A stretch of DNA of 39,126 bases from Acidobacteriota bacterium (GTDB lineage: Bacteria > Acidobacteriota > Terriglobia > Terriglobales > Acidobacteriaceae), in NCBI GenBank assembly GCA_021791875.1, contig JAJYVU010000031.1, positions 1-39,126 of the forward strand. The letters run 5' to 3'. Within the stretch, counting starts at the first letter, position 1. Each line of letters opens with the position of its first letter. Positions 1-8,434 of this stretch are shown here, piece by piece. The notes under the pieces are model-generated. The model did no database searches. It was not told the DNA's origin and saw nothing but the letters and a program-made list of their open reading frames with translations. The position numbers and the translations under genes were made by a program.

Positions 1-96
1 GGAAACAGGGCTGGGTAATGGGAGCCGTATGACGCGAGAGCGTCACGTACGGTTCTGCGAGAGACTCAGGGTGAAATCCCCTGGGTCTACTCACCC
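1..96 (+). mobile_element. Group II intron, 3' end only
   Basis: The last part of a group II intron runs off the left edge of the window. Domain V occupies 22-55, exactly 34 nt, with the catalytic AGC at 23-25, a GAGA tetraloop and the GAGCCG/CGGTTC closing stem. Domain VI follows at about 59-92; its helix pairs GAG (59-61) with CTC (90-92) and leaves A89 unpaired as the likely branch point. A branch point usually lies 7-8 nt from the 3' splice site, which puts the intron end near C96. No part of the intron-encoded reverse transcriptase is visible. The intron lies antisense to the gene it interrupts, so splicing could not repair that gene. The class (IIB, IIC or chloroplast-like) cannot be fixed from this piece. 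Confidence 0.88.
22..92 (+). ncRNA. Group II intron domains V and VI
   Basis: Catalytic domain V (22-55) and branch-point domain VI (59-92) of the intron. In domain VI, A62 pairs with T88, GACTCAGGG (63-71) pairs with CCCTGGGTC (79-87) with one G-U wobble, and A89 is bulged. These are the most conserved parts of group II ribozymes and are diagnostic. Confidence 0.88.
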
Positions 97-458
97 AAGG
101 TCAAGGAGCCAGATTGGCTAACCGCAAATGCAACGGTATATAGAGGGAAGTCGACGTCATACCTTTGGATTGGCTGACCGTGAGCGGAGTAGAGCTCGAT
201 CTCATAGCTTGATGATCCGGGAGGTCCCGCGGTGAAAGGCCATTCGTGTCCGCATTTTTTATCAAGGGGCCTTGCAGAAACAAAGAGTCCGTCAGACAGC
301 CACGAGAAGTGGCGCAGGCCATTTTCAGCTTCACAATAGGACGCCTGTTGTCGACGTGCTTCCGCTTGATCTATCTTCGAGGCGAAAAGATATCGGCCCC
401 CTGATCCAGTGCAAAGAATCAGCGCTGCGAGCACGAATCGCACCGAAGAGCGCTTCAT
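87..458 (-). pseudogene. Secreted protein gene, 5' fragment cut by the intron
   Basis: An open frame of about 123 codons starts with a signal-peptide-like segment (MKRSSVRFVLAALILC). I prefer the ATG at 458 to the one at 467 because an AGGA lies 10 nt upstream of the former, whereas the latter is almost on top of it. The body contains a beta-rich stretch (YTVAFAVSQSGSL) that resembles beta-propeller-like secreted proteins, but I do not recognise a family. The frame reads into the intron and stops at a TAG (87-89) made of intron sequence, so the last three residues are not native and the rest of the gene should lie beyond the intron. I infer a real gene inactivated by insertion; a short chance frame is the alternative. 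Confidence 0.55.
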
Positions 459-662
459 TGGTTCCATTTCCTAACGTGAGCATCGGAGCAATCCACTTTA
501 GGAACCGCCGCACTCCATTTCATCAGAAATCGGGTTGAAGCGCTCCATGCAATTGCTCCAATAGCTTCCAGTGTATGTATGGCTCAAAGAGGTTAGGACG
601 GATGGGTTGGGTTTGTCAACTAAGGATTTAGGAGATGGGGCGGGATTTTGGGGTGAGGGATG

Positions 663-691
663 GTCTTAACTAGGAGGAAGCCCCGTAAAAT
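663..691 (+). promoter_or_regulatory. Possible lipB promoter
   Basis: TAAAAT at 686-691 is a fair -10 box ending 12 nt before the lipB start. The hexamer 17 nt upstream (GTCTTA, 663-668) is a poor -35. If used, the transcript would be nearly leaderless. Confidence 0.3.
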
Positions 692-703
692 AGAGACATA
701 GCG

Positions 704-1465
704 ATGATTTTGAATCTTGTTTATCTGGGGCGCGTGGGGTATGCCGAGGGGCTGGAAGTGCAGCGGCGGCTGGTGGAGGCGCGCGTTGCGGGGCGTATTG
801 GGAATACGCTGGTGCTGCTGGAGCATCCGCCGGTGCTGACGCTGGGGCGGAATTCGGACCGGAAGAATGTGCTGGCGACGGATGAGTTTCTGGCGTATCG
901 CGGGGTGGAGATTCACGAGATCAATCGCGGCGGGGATGTGACGTATCACGGGCCGGGGCAACTGGTGGGCTATCCGATTGTGGATCTGCGCAGCTTTGCC
1001 TTGACCGGGCTGGGACGGCGGCTGGGGGCGGTGGAGTATGTGCGCTGGGTGGAGGAAGCGCTGATTCGGGCCTGCGCTGACTTTGGCGTGAAGACGGAGC
1101 GCGTGGCCGGGCGGACTGGCGTGTGGACGCTGGCCGGCGGTTCAATTGAAGAGAAAAAGATTGCTGCGATTGGCGTGCATATTTCGCGGGGAATCACCTC
1201 GCACGGGTTTGCTCTGAACGTGACGACGGACCTGCGGGATTTTGAGCTGATTGTTCCGTGCGGCATCAGCGACCGGAAGGTGACGAGCCTGGAGCTGGAA
1301 GTGAGCGAGGAAGTGGGTGAGACGCTGACGATGGAGAAGGTGATCCACGCGGTGGCCCGGCAGTTCGGAAGGGTGTTTGAACACCAGGTGCTGTGGCTGG
1401 AGGGGCTGGTGGATCTTCTGCCGGAACCGGCAGGGATTCCGGTCGAAGCGAAGAACAAAATCTGA
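704..1465 (+). CDS. lipB: Octanoyltransferase LipB
   Basis: LipB moves an octanoyl group from acyl carrier protein to the lipoyl domains of 2-oxoacid dehydrogenases and of GcvH, the first step of lipoate synthesis in the cytoplasm. The 253-residue protein has the family signature RGGDVTYHGPGQLVGYPI (75-92), the lysine of KIAAIG (Lys152) and the nucleophilic cysteine in VPCGISD (Cys186). Length is somewhat above the usual 210-230 because of a C-terminal tail. The start at 704 has no strong Shine-Dalgarno sequence. lipA is not in the window. The GcvH substrate is encoded about 10 kb downstream, which fits one pathway but does not show co-regulation. Confidence 0.96.
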   Translation: MILNLVYLGRVGYAEGLEVQRRLVEARVAGRIGNTLVLLEHPPVLTLGRNSDRKNVLATDEFLAYRGVEIHEINRGGDVTYHGPGQLVGYPIVDLRSFALTGLGRRLGAVEYVRWVEEALIRACADFGVKTERVAGRTGVWTLAGGSIEEKKIAAIGVHISRGITSHGFALNVTTDLRDFELIVPCGISDRKVTSLELEVSEEVGETLTMEKVIHAVARQFGRVFEHQVLWLEGLVDLLPEPAGIPVEAKNKI

Positions 1466-1556
1466 CGCGAAGAGGCCGAAGGTTCGCGGAGAAAGACGTT
1501 CCGTGAGAGGTGGTTGATGTGAGGTTGGGCTGACCACGATGAATTTGCACAAAGCC

Positions 1557-1590
1557 AAAGCCCACGCCTGTGATTGCAGACGTGGGCTTT
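1557..1590. terminator. Convergent terminator between lipB and the first S10 peptidase gene
   Basis: A perfect 10-bp stem, AAAGCCCACG (1557-1566) with CGTGGGCTTT (1581-1590), around a 14-nt loop. It lies between two converging genes and could act on either strand; the U-tract is short on both sides. Confidence 0.7.
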
Positions 1591-1607
1591 GTTGCGAGTG
1601 GACGATA

Positions 1608-3188
1608 TTACCTTGCGGCGGACTGCGAGTCTGCGGAGGCGATGAAGCTGTCGATGTTCTTCTGCAGTGCCGGCATGGCCTTGAGGTTGACGTAGAGCAT
1701 GTGTCCGACGGGGTAGTAGTAGAAGTGGATATGGCTGCGTTCTACGGCGGGGATGGACATGTGGCGGACGGTGTAGAGCGTTCCGAAGAAAGGCGTGGCC
1801 ATGTCGTAATAGCCGTTGTTGAACATGACGTGCATGGCGGGATCGTTGTTCATGGCGCGGGCGAGAGCAGGCGCGACGTTGCGGCCGGCGGTGGGTCCGA
1901 CGCTCATGCCGAGGTCATTGAGGGGCGGACGGTACTTCCAGTCCCAGTCACGATAGACGGTGCCGCTGAGCTGAGGGTAGGGGCGGTCGCTCTGGTAGTG
2001 GAGCGTCTGGGTGAGGTACTGATGGAAGGCCGCGGTGACGACGCCCATGACGGCGGAAGCAGAGGCGTCGGCGGTGGGGACTGGGAGCAAGGGCTGCAGC
2101 TCGGGGAGGGTGAAGCGGGAGTCGTAGCGACCCGTCTCGGTGTCTGCGGAGCCGAGTTCACGTTTCATGAAGACGGGCAGGGAGATGCGGAGATCAGCCT
2201 TGATCCAGAGGCTGGCGGGGATGCCGGTGAGCTTTGAGAGCTGGGCGGCGATCTGCTGCTTCTGGGCGGCGGGCAGGGAGCTGCCGGCAAAGAGCGCATC
2301 GAGATATGGGCCGGAGGCGAACTGCTCGGCTTTCTGGACAGCGTTCTGGACGGAGGCGGGTTCGGGATTGAGCTTGTGGTGATACCAGGCCGTGGCGGCG
2401 TAGGAGGGCAGGTAGGCGATATAGGGAAGGTCGTTGCCGGGGGTGAAGTCGAGGGCTTCAAAGTTGAGAGCGGAAGAGCACTCGATGACACCGTTGAGAT
2501 AGACGCCGCCGTTGACGAGGTCATTGGCGAGCAGGGCGTTGCGGGTAGTGCCGTAGCTCTCGCCGAGGAGGAATTTGGGCGAGTTCCAGCGGTGGAAGCG
2601 GGTGATGTAGCGCTGGATGATCTGCGCGAAGGTAGCGGCATCTTCATTGAAGCCGTAGAACATTTTGGGCATGCCTTTGCCGACGATGCGGCTGTAGCCG
2701 GTTCCGACGGCATCGATGAAGACGAGGTCAGTGCTGTTGAGGATGCTGTACTGGTTATTGACGAGGTGATAGGGCGGAAGTTCGCCCTGTGCGCTGCCGG
2801 GATGGGGCCAGACGAGACGGCGCGGGCCGAAGCCACCGATGTCAACAAGGGCGGATGCGCCGCCGGGTCCGCCGTTCCAGGCGAAGGTCACGGGGCGGGT
2901 GGAAGGATCCTTGACGCCGTCCTTGGTGTAAGCGACATAGAAGACGCTGGCTATGGTCTCATGCTTCTTGTTGTAAAGGAGCAGGGTGCCGGCGGTTGCC
3001 GTGTACGGTATGGTCTGTCCGTCAATGGTGACGGAGGCGTGGGTGACGACGGTGCGCTCCTTGGGCACGGGCTGAGTTTTTGCTGCGGCGGGTTTTGCGG
3101 CGGGCCTAGAGGATTGAGCCGAGGCGAAGAGCGGTGACGCGGCCACGAGGCAGAGAGCAGCGAGACGGAGTGCGAAGGATCGTTGCAT
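1608..3188 (-). CDS. Secreted S10-type serine carboxypeptidase-like protein, copy 1
   Basis: A 526-residue secreted hydrolase of the S10 family (alpha/beta hydrolase fold, acid-active carboxypeptidases). A signal peptide covers residues 1-24, with probable cleavage after ASA. The oxyanion-hole motif NGGPG is at 105-109 and the nucleophile is Ser211 in GESYG. Near the C-terminus, NNGYYDMATPF and PVGHMLYV carry the likely Asp and His. The frame is open upstream to 3395, but I chose 3188 because the downstream paralogue starts with the same MxRxxxxRLAAL signal peptide. The second copy at 3823-5406 is nearly identical through the central region, so this is a recent tandem duplication. Substrate unknown; probably extracellular or periplasmic peptide breakdown. 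Confidence 0.9.
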   Translation of the reverse strand: MQRSFALRLAALCLVAASPLFASAQSSRPAAKPAAAKTQPVPKERTVVTHASVTIDGQTIPYTATAGTLLLYNKKHETIASVFYVAYTKDGVKDPSTRPVTFAWNGGPGGASALVDIGGFGPRRLVWPHPGSAQGELPPYHLVNNQYSILNSTDLVFIDAVGTGYSRIVGKGMPKMFYGFNEDAATFAQIIQRYITRFHRWNSPKFLLGESYGTTRNALLANDLVNGGVYLNGVIECSSALNFEALDFTPGNDLPYIAYLPSYAATAWYHHKLNPEPASVQNAVQKAEQFASGPYLDALFAGSSLPAAQKQQIAAQLSKLTGIPASLWIKADLRISLPVFMKRELGSADTETGRYDSRFTLPELQPLLPVPTADASASAVMGVVTAAFHQYLTQTLHYQSDRPYPQLSGTVYRDWDWKYRPPLNDLGMSVGPTAGRNVAPALARAMNNDPAMHVMFNNGYYDMATPFFGTLYTVRHMSIPAVERSHIHFYYYPVGHMLYVNLKAMPALQKNIDSFIASADSQSAAR

Positions 3189-3503
3189 GAGAAGGAGCGT
3201 TCCCCTTTGATGGATTGGCGAAAGCACACGGAGCCGCGCGTACGGGCGATCGGCGGACAGGGCCGGCTGCGGCTGCTGGGTGTGACTCACCATCAGAAAT
3301 GGGCGGCGGGGATATGTCAATGAAATGGTGGAGCGGGGATGGTGTAAGGCGGTCGAGCGAGGTGTGCGGGCCGCGGAGCGGATTTCGTTTGGCAATATCG
3401 TTTTTGAGTTGCAAAGGGCGGCTTTTGCTGGAGAAAAGCGGTCCGGAGGGGCATGGTTTCGGGATATGCCTGAAGGAAACCCGCTATAGTATGCTGAAAG
3501 AGC
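3189..3503. other. Intergenic region upstream of copy 1 and of the tRNA
   Basis: No convincing gene. It holds the upstream region of the leftward S10 gene and, at its right end, TATAGT (3485-3490), a plausible -10 box 14 nt before the tRNA. I see no good -35 at the matching distance. Confidence 0.4.
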
Positions 3504-3580
3504 GCGCCCGTAGCTCAGCTGGATAGAGCGAATGCCTCCGGAGCATTAGGTCGGGAGTTCGAATCTCTCCGGGCGCACCA
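3504..3580 (+). tRNA. tRNA-Arg (CCG anticodon)
   Basis: A complete 77-nt cloverleaf. The acceptor stem GCGCCCG (3504-3510) pairs with CGGGCGC (3570-3576), followed by A and a genomically encoded CCA. The anticodon stem AATGC/GCATT closes the loop CTCCGGA, giving anticodon CCG, which reads CGG. The T arm GGGAG/CTCTC carries the TTCGAAT loop. The gene sits alone between two near-identical peptidase genes. Confidence 0.97.
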
Positions 3581-3660
3581 TATCTTACGATCCTTCCGAG
3601 GATTGTTTCCAAGACAATACAGGCAAGGGGAGCGGTACAAGGCGAGCTTTCGCTCCATAG

Positions 3661-3736
3661 ACGAATCCCTTGCGTGGGAACCCGCCTCCCAGGTCTCAAA
3701 ATCGCGACCTGGGACACCCGGCGTTTCAGGATTCGT
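3661..3736. repeat. Nested hairpin ending in TGGGNCACCC
   Basis: An inner perfect 8-bp stem CCCAGGTC (3688-3695) / GACCTGGG (3706-3713) lies inside an outer 8-bp pair ACGAATCC (3661-3668) / GGATTCGT (3729-3736). The inner hairpin begins TCCCA and is followed by the tail TGGGACACCC, the same frame seen in the three units at 11340-11477. I therefore treat it as a member of that intergenic repeat class. Confidence 0.55.
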
Positions 3737-3764
3737 CCCGAGAGAAAAAACAGGCAAAAGAAAA

Positions 3765-3812
3765 GCGGCCCAGGGTAGTGCTTCATGCATGTCCCGGGGC
3801 CGCGTTTTGTTT
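3765..3812. terminator. Bidirectional terminator
   Basis: GCGGCCC (3765-3771) pairs with GGGCCGC (3797-3803), extended by GGG/CCC inside the stem. On the plus strand it is followed by GTTTTGTTTG and on the minus strand by TTTTCTTTTG, so it can end both the tRNA transcript and the leftward second S10 gene. Confidence 0.7.
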
Positions 3813-3822
3813 GTTGGGGTAG

Positions 3823-5406
3823 TTACCTGGAGGTGGCCATGGCGATGAAGCTGCCGATGTTCTTCTGAAGCATGGGCAGGGCTTTGGGGTTGACGTAGAG
3901 CATGTGTCCGACGGGGTAGTAGTAGAAGTGGACGTTGGCCTGCTCGGAGGCGGGGATGGCCATGTGACGGAAGGTGTACATGGTGGCGTAAAAGGGCGTG
4001 GCCATGTCGTAGTAGCCGTTGTTGAACATGACGTGCATGGCGGGGTCGTTGTTCATGGCGCGAGCCAGGGCGGGAGCTACGTTGGGCGAGGCCGTGTAGC
4101 CGACGCCGGCTCCCATGGCGTTGATGAGCGAGCGGTATTTCCAATCCCAGTCGTGGAAGACGAGGCCGCTCATCTGCTTGTAAATGCGGTCGCTGGTGTA
4201 GTGGAGGGTCTGCGTGAGGTAGTTGTCGAAGGTAGCGGCGAGGGCGCCGTTGATGGCGGTGTCAGAGGCTCCGGCGGCGTCGTTGCCGGGGATGGGCATG
4301 AGGGGCTGGAGTTCTGGGGTGGTGAAGCGGGAGTCGTAGCGGCCGGTCATGGAATCTGCCGAGCCGAGCAGGCGGCGGCGGAAGACGGGCAGCGAGATGC
4401 GGAGATTGGCCTTGAGCCAGAGGCTGGCGGGGATGCCGGTGAGCTGGGCGAGCTGGGCGGCGATCTGCTGCTTCTGGGCGGCGGGCAGGGCGTTGCCGGC
4501 AAAGAGCGCGCTGAGATAAGGGCCGGAGGCGAAGGATTCGGCCTTCTGGACGACGGATTCGAGGCTGGCCGGTTCGGGGTTCAGCTTGTGGTGATACCAG
4601 GCCGTGGCGGCGTAAGAAGGCAGGTAGGTGGCATAGGGAAGATCGTTGCCGGGCATGAAGTCGATGGTTTGAAAATTGAGGACCGTGGAGCACTCGATGA
4701 CACCGTTGAGGTAGACGCCGGCATTGACGAGGTCATTGGCGAGCAGGGCGTTGCGGGTGGTGCCGTAGCTCTCGCCGAGGAGGAATTTGGGCGAGTTCCA
4801 GCGGTGGAAGCGGGTGATGTAGCGCTGGATGAACTGGGAGAAAGCAGCGGCATCCTCATTGAAGCCGTAGAACATTTTTGGCGTGCCTTTGCCGAGGATG
4901 CGGCTGTAGCCGGTTCCGACGGCATCGATGAAGACGATGTCGGTGCTGTTGAGGATGCTGTCACCGTTGTTGACGAGGTGATAGGGCGGGAGCTCGCCCT
5001 GGGTGCTGCCGGGTGCGGGCCAGAGGATGCGGCGCGGTCCGAAGCCTCCGATGTCGACTAATGCCGAGGCGTAGCCGGGCCCACCGTTGTAGGAAAAGGT
5101 GATAGGGCGGGTGGAGGGATCTTTGACGCCGTCCTTGGTGTAAGCAATGTAGAAGACGCTGGCCGTGGGCTGGTGCTTCTTGTTGTAGAGAAGGATGGTT
5201 CCGGTGGTGGCGGTGTAGGGGATTGTCTGTCCGTCGATGGTGACGGTGGCGTGAGTGACGACGGTGCGTTCTTTGGGAGCCGGCTGGGTTTCGGCAGCGG
5301 GAGCGGCCGATTTTGCCGGAGCCTTGGAGGTTTGAGCGGAGGCGAAGAGCGGCGATAGGGCGCACAGGGCGAGAGCGGCGAGTCGAACTGAGACGGGACG
5401 ATGCAT
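3823..5406 (-). CDS. Secreted S10-type serine carboxypeptidase-like protein, copy 2
   Basis: A 527-residue paralogue of the gene at 1608-3188, with the same signal peptide pattern (MHRPVSVRLAAL...ASA), NGGPG motif, nucleophile Ser212 in GESYG, and C-terminal NNGYYDMATPF and PVGHMLYV. Long blocks around FYGFNEDAA and LLGESYGTTRNALLANDL are identical in both copies. Differences cluster in the linker after the signal peptide, around copy-2 residues 365-400 and near the C-terminus. The start at 5406 is preceded by GGGGGAA. Each copy has its own upstream region, so they are probably transcribed separately. Whether the two have diverged in substrate cannot be told. Confidence 0.9.
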   Translation of the reverse strand: MHRPVSVRLAALALCALSPLFASAQTSKAPAKSAAPAAETQPAPKERTVVTHATVTIDGQTIPYTATTGTILLYNKKHQPTASVFYIAYTKDGVKDPSTRPITFSYNGGPGYASALVDIGGFGPRRILWPAPGSTQGELPPYHLVNNGDSILNSTDIVFIDAVGTGYSRILGKGTPKMFYGFNEDAAAFSQFIQRYITRFHRWNSPKFLLGESYGTTRNALLANDLVNAGVYLNGVIECSTVLNFQTIDFMPGNDLPYATYLPSYAATAWYHHKLNPEPASLESVVQKAESFASGPYLSALFAGNALPAAQKQQIAAQLAQLTGIPASLWLKANLRISLPVFRRRLLGSADSMTGRYDSRFTTPELQPLMPIPGNDAAGASDTAINGALAATFDNYLTQTLHYTSDRIYKQMSGLVFHDWDWKYRSLINAMGAGVGYTASPNVAPALARAMNNDPAMHVMFNNGYYDMATPFYATMYTFRHMAIPASEQANVHFYYYPVGHMLYVNPKALPMLQKNIGSFIAMATSR

Positions 5407-6218
5407 GAGATTCCCCCAATATGACGGAAATTTAATTTGGAGCCGGAAATGCCACGCGGACGACGGGGGCGCGATGGTGAAGGCTTGCGGGCGGCTCGAA
5501 TTTGTTGATTTCCATCATTTTAGCGGGAAGCGGGAGGATTTGCTGATCGGGGAAGTGAATGGAAGCCGGCGCGTGGGGGAGGATTCGGGGAGATGCGGGC
5601 TGGGTGGTCGTGATACGCGTCACAGCCGGGGAGTGGACGACATGGCAAGTTGGCTCAAGAGTCCGAACAAATTCCGAGTCGCGGCGAAGCCGGGGACGCA
5701 AGCAGAATTTACCCCGCCCTGGACGGTTCCTTTGAGCAAGCCGCAAGGGGCTGCGTATGGTTCCAGCAATGCCGATAGAGGGTGCAACTCTTGAGGCGCG
5801 GGGGCCGGCGGGCTGGCGCAAGCGCGGCTGGCGGATGCGGCTGGGGTTGTGGTTCGGAGGTAGTGCCGTAAATGAACGAGCGGAAACGATGCTGCTGTTC
5901 CCGATGAGCGCCGAAGAGGCGTGGGGATGGAGTATTTTTGCGAGATACCCAGCGGAGGCAGCGGCGATGGATTGTGCAGCCGGCGATTGTGGCGCCGCGA
6001 GGGTGGAAAGGGAATAAGAGCCATGTGGGAGCGCGCGTACGATGTGTGTATCGCGGCGGTGAGATCGTGAAGCAGGGAATGATTCCGGAGCGGCCGCGTG
6101 CAGTGGAACGGCGGATGGCTGCGACGCTGCAGAGCGAGATATTGAGGGCTACGCGCGGTAAAAGGAGACTACCGGGACGCGGCGAAGCAGTCAGGCATGG
6201 AGACCTGGAGTCCAGGGG
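5407..6218. other. 812-base region without a recognisable gene
   Basis: Open frames exist on both strands but none looks like protein: compositions are skewed to Arg, Gly, Pro and Ser, and no motif or credible ribosome site is visible. The left end must carry the promoter of the leftward S10 gene and the right end that of the DoxX-like gene. It may be decayed coding sequence or hold an unrecognised RNA. Confidence 0.5.
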
Positions 6219-6617
6219 GTGGATGTGAGTACGCTGGCGTTGATCTTGCCCTCGTTGTTTTGGATGCGTATCAGCATTTCGGCAGTGTGGCTTTACGAGG
6301 GGCTTTGGTGCAAGGTGCTGGGTATGATGCCGTCGCAGCTGGCGATTGTGGTGGAGCTGCCGGGATGTACGCCGGATCGGGCGCTGAAGATTCTGAAAGT
6401 GGTTGGGTCCGTCGAGATTTTTCTGGGTCTGTGGGTGCTGACGGGTGTGCATCCGGCATGGTGTGCGCTGGCCGAAGTGATGCTGCTGGTGTTGATGAAT
6501 GGAAATGCCCTGCTGTGGGCGCGGCACCTGGTGTTCGATCCGGTGGGGATGGTGCTGAAGAATATGGCGTTCCTGATGCTGGTATGGGTTTGCGGCGCAA
6601 TGGCGATAAGGCGGTAG
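6219..6617 (+). CDS. DoxX-like small membrane protein
   Basis: A 132-residue, very hydrophobic protein with about four membrane segments. The pattern matches the DoxX-like families: a first segment with R and E near WLYEGLWCKVLG, the sequence VGSVEIFLGLWVL in the second segment, and LKNMAFLMLVW at the end. The start is GTG at 6219, with GTG at 6225 an alternative; CCAGGGGG lies just upstream. It is followed after 39 nt by the BtaA-like gene on the same strand, so the two are probably co-transcribed. Function unknown; DoxX-like proteins have been tied to redox or membrane homeostasis in other bacteria. Confidence 0.8.
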   Translation: MDVSTLALILPSLFWMRISISAVWLYEGLWCKVLGMMPSQLAIVVELPGCTPDRALKILKVVGSVEIFLGLWVLTGVHPAWCALAEVMLLVLMNGNALLWARHLVFDPVGMVLKNMAFLMLVWVCGAMAIRR

Positions 6618-6656
6618 AGATGCAGGCGGACAAAAGGACATAAGGATGATCGAACG

Positions 6657-7646
6657 ATGAGTCCGGGATTGGGTAGGGGGATCAGCCTGGGGACGGCGTG
6701 GGAGACCGGAAATCTGAAGGGCAAGCGCGGCGGGCATCGGTTGGTTTTCGGACAGATGCACGAGGATCCGGAGGTGGAACAGGAAGCCTTTGCCGGAGCG
6801 GGACGCATTTTTTGCATTGCCTCAGGGGGCAATACAGCGCTGCATCTGGCGGGTGAGCATGAGGTGGTGGCGTGTGATTTGAATCCGGTGCAGTTGCAGT
6901 ATGCGCAGGCGCGTGCGAATGGAGCGATGCCGCGGCGCGGCGACGCCGAGCGCGCGATGGAGATGGCGCGGCAACTGGCTCCGTTGGTGGGCTGGCAGCG
7001 CAAGCTGCTCCAACAGTTTCTTGAGATGACGGATGTGGAGGAGCAGGCGACGTTCTGGCGGGTGCATCTGGACACGACCGTCTTCAGGGCGTGCTTTGAT
7101 CTGCTGCTTTCGCGCGCGGCGATGCGGTTGATTTACGCGAAGAAATTTCTGGAGTGCCTGCCACCGTACTTTGGCGAAGTGATGCGTGGGCGACTGGCGC
7201 GGGGATTTGCGACGCATCCCAACGCGACGAACCCTTATGCGCGGGTTCTGCTGCGGGGCGAGATGATCGACGTGCGACGGCCTTACAACGCGCAGCTGCG
7301 GTTTGTGCTGGGGGATGCTGCTTCGTATCTGGAGTCATGCCCGGCGGGGAGTTTTGACGGCTTTGCGCTGTCGAACATTCTGGATGGCGCGGATGCATCG
7401 TATGCCCGGCGGCTGGCAAGCGCGGTGCGGAATGCGGCGAGCAGCGAGGCGAAGGTGGTGATACGCAGCTTCAGCGAGCCGGATCCAGAATTGAAGACGA
7501 ACCAGGCGGTGCGGGACCGGTCACTGCTGTGGGGCGTGGTGGACGTGCGGCCGGCGAGGGAATTCACCGGCGAGTATGGCACGGCTACTCGTGCGGGGCA
7601 GGTAGATCGCGTTGCTGTTCCCGCTGTTGCCGCAGTTCTTCCATAA
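6657..7646 (+). CDS. BtaA-like (DUF3419) S-adenosylmethionine:lipid 3-amino-3-carboxypropyl transferase homologue
   Basis: A 329-residue member of the DUF3419 family. The family's best-known member, BtaA, transfers the 3-amino-3-carboxypropyl group of S-adenosylmethionine to diacylglycerol, the first step to betaine lipids. Family marks are FGQMHEDPEVEQEAF (31-45), the nucleotide-binding stretch IFCIASGGNTALHL (51-64) and CDLNPVQLQYA (73-83). It is shorter than typical BtaA. No btaB methyltransferase is adjacent, so the product may not be trimethylated, or the substrate may differ. AAGGA lies about 10 nt before the ATG. The last 25 or so residues look like run-on and overlap the opposing small gene by 62 nt. 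Confidence 0.8.
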   Translation: MSPGLGRGISLGTAWETGNLKGKRGGHRLVFGQMHEDPEVEQEAFAGAGRIFCIASGGNTALHLAGEHEVVACDLNPVQLQYAQARANGAMPRRGDAERAMEMARQLAPLVGWQRKLLQQFLEMTDVEEQATFWRVHLDTTVFRACFDLLLSRAAMRLIYAKKFLECLPPYFGEVMRGRLARGFATHPNATNPYARVLLRGEMIDVRRPYNAQLRFVLGDAASYLESCPAGSFDGFALSNILDGADASYARRLASAVRNAASSEAKVVIRSFSEPDPELKTNQAVRDRSLLWGVVDVRPAREFTGEYGTATRAGQVDRVAVPAVAAVLP

Positions 7647-7872
7647 CGGATTGGATGAGCTGCTTGGCTCCGTTGATTTCGCTGGTGACGGCCTGAAGAT
7701 CGAGCGCGGGCTTGGATGGATTGCGGTTGGAGACGCAGTAGACGCCGTGCTGGCCGACGAGGACGAGCGCGTCGGTGAGGGCGTCCAGAGCGACGGCGAG
7801 GCGGCCGCGGGCTGTGCCCATCATGAATTCGTGCTTCTCGAGTTCGTCGCGGCGTTCGTGAAAAATGGACAT
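7585..7872 (-). CDS. Small hypothetical protein, 95 residues
   Basis: A charged, probably helical protein (MSIFHERRDELEKHEF...) with no family I recognise. A good Shine-Dalgarno sequence, GGAGAG, precedes the ATG at 7872. The composition is that of a normal soluble protein, with a plausible amphipathic helix in the C-terminal half (INGAKQLIQSVMEELRQQREQQ). Its 3' end overlaps the tail of the BtaA-like gene by 62 nt on the opposite strand. I think it is real, based on the ribosome site and composition, not on homology. Confidence 0.6.
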   Translation of the reverse strand: MSIFHERRDELEKHEFMMGTARGRLAVALDALTDALVLVGQHGVYCVSNRNPSKPALDLQAVTSEINGAKQLIQSVMEELRQQREQQRDLPAPHE

Positions 7873-7899
7873 TTTCTCTCCGATTGGAAGGAATCAATT

Positions 7900-7919
7900 C
7901 ACCGCAAAGAGCGCAAAGT
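7900..7919. repeat. Short periodic tract near the GxxExxY gene
   Basis: CACCGCAAAGAGCGCAAAG repeats the core CGCAAAG with a 9-nt period. I associate such tracts with the neighbourhood of GxxExxY genes in many bacteria; this is memory, not a search. Only two periods are present. Confidence 0.35.
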
Positions 7920-7955
7920 TTTTGGGGGCCTTGTGGTGAATGCTATAGGTTTGAC

Positions 7956-8434
7956 CTAGAGGCCGTTAGCGATTCGGACGATTCCGTCTTTCATCAATTT
8001 CACGTTGAAATTCATCAGGAGTCCGAGGCGGCATTTGCTCAGTTTCAAGAAAAGAGTAACTGTGCTCTGTGAATTGGAGCCAGGGATTCCACGGCCTTTA
8101 CTTCGATGATGAGGCTATGCTCTACGAGGATGTCTATGCGGTAGCCCGCTTCCACGCGCTGGCCGTCGTAGACGATGGGCAGCGTCAGTTGGGTTTCGAT
8201 GTGAAGTCCGCGCTTGCGCAACTCGTAGGCGAGGCAGGCTTCATAGGCGCTTTCGAGCAGGCCGGGGCCGAGGGTGCGATGGACAGCAACGGCGCTGTCC
8301 ACGGCTACTTTCGCAAGTTGATTGAGTTCGACTTGAGGCAAGGGCGCGGCCAGATCAGGGTTCTGTGGTTGCGGTGGCGTCGGGAGCGGGTGGGCGCCAG
8401 CGGAGGATGGGTTTGCGGGCGGCGGTGGTTTCAT
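7956..8434 (-). pseudogene. GxxExxY family protein (PD-(D/E)XK-like), frameshifted
   Basis: The frame from about 8434 encodes the family core: VHRTLGPGLLESAYEACLAY (the GxxExxY motif) and YRIDILVEHSLIIEVKAVE, the likely nuclease-type core. It stops at 8045 after HRAQLLFS. In the next frame the normal family ending appears at once, LKLSKCRLGLLMNFNVKLMK followed by DGIVRIANGL and a TAG at 7956-7958. A single missing base in the T-rich stretch near 8050 explains this. It is either a frameshifted gene or a sequencing error. The start is unclear: the ATG at 8434 lies 80 nt inside gcvPB, and the proline-rich leader it would add is not typical. Members are small proteins of unproven function. Confidence 0.8.
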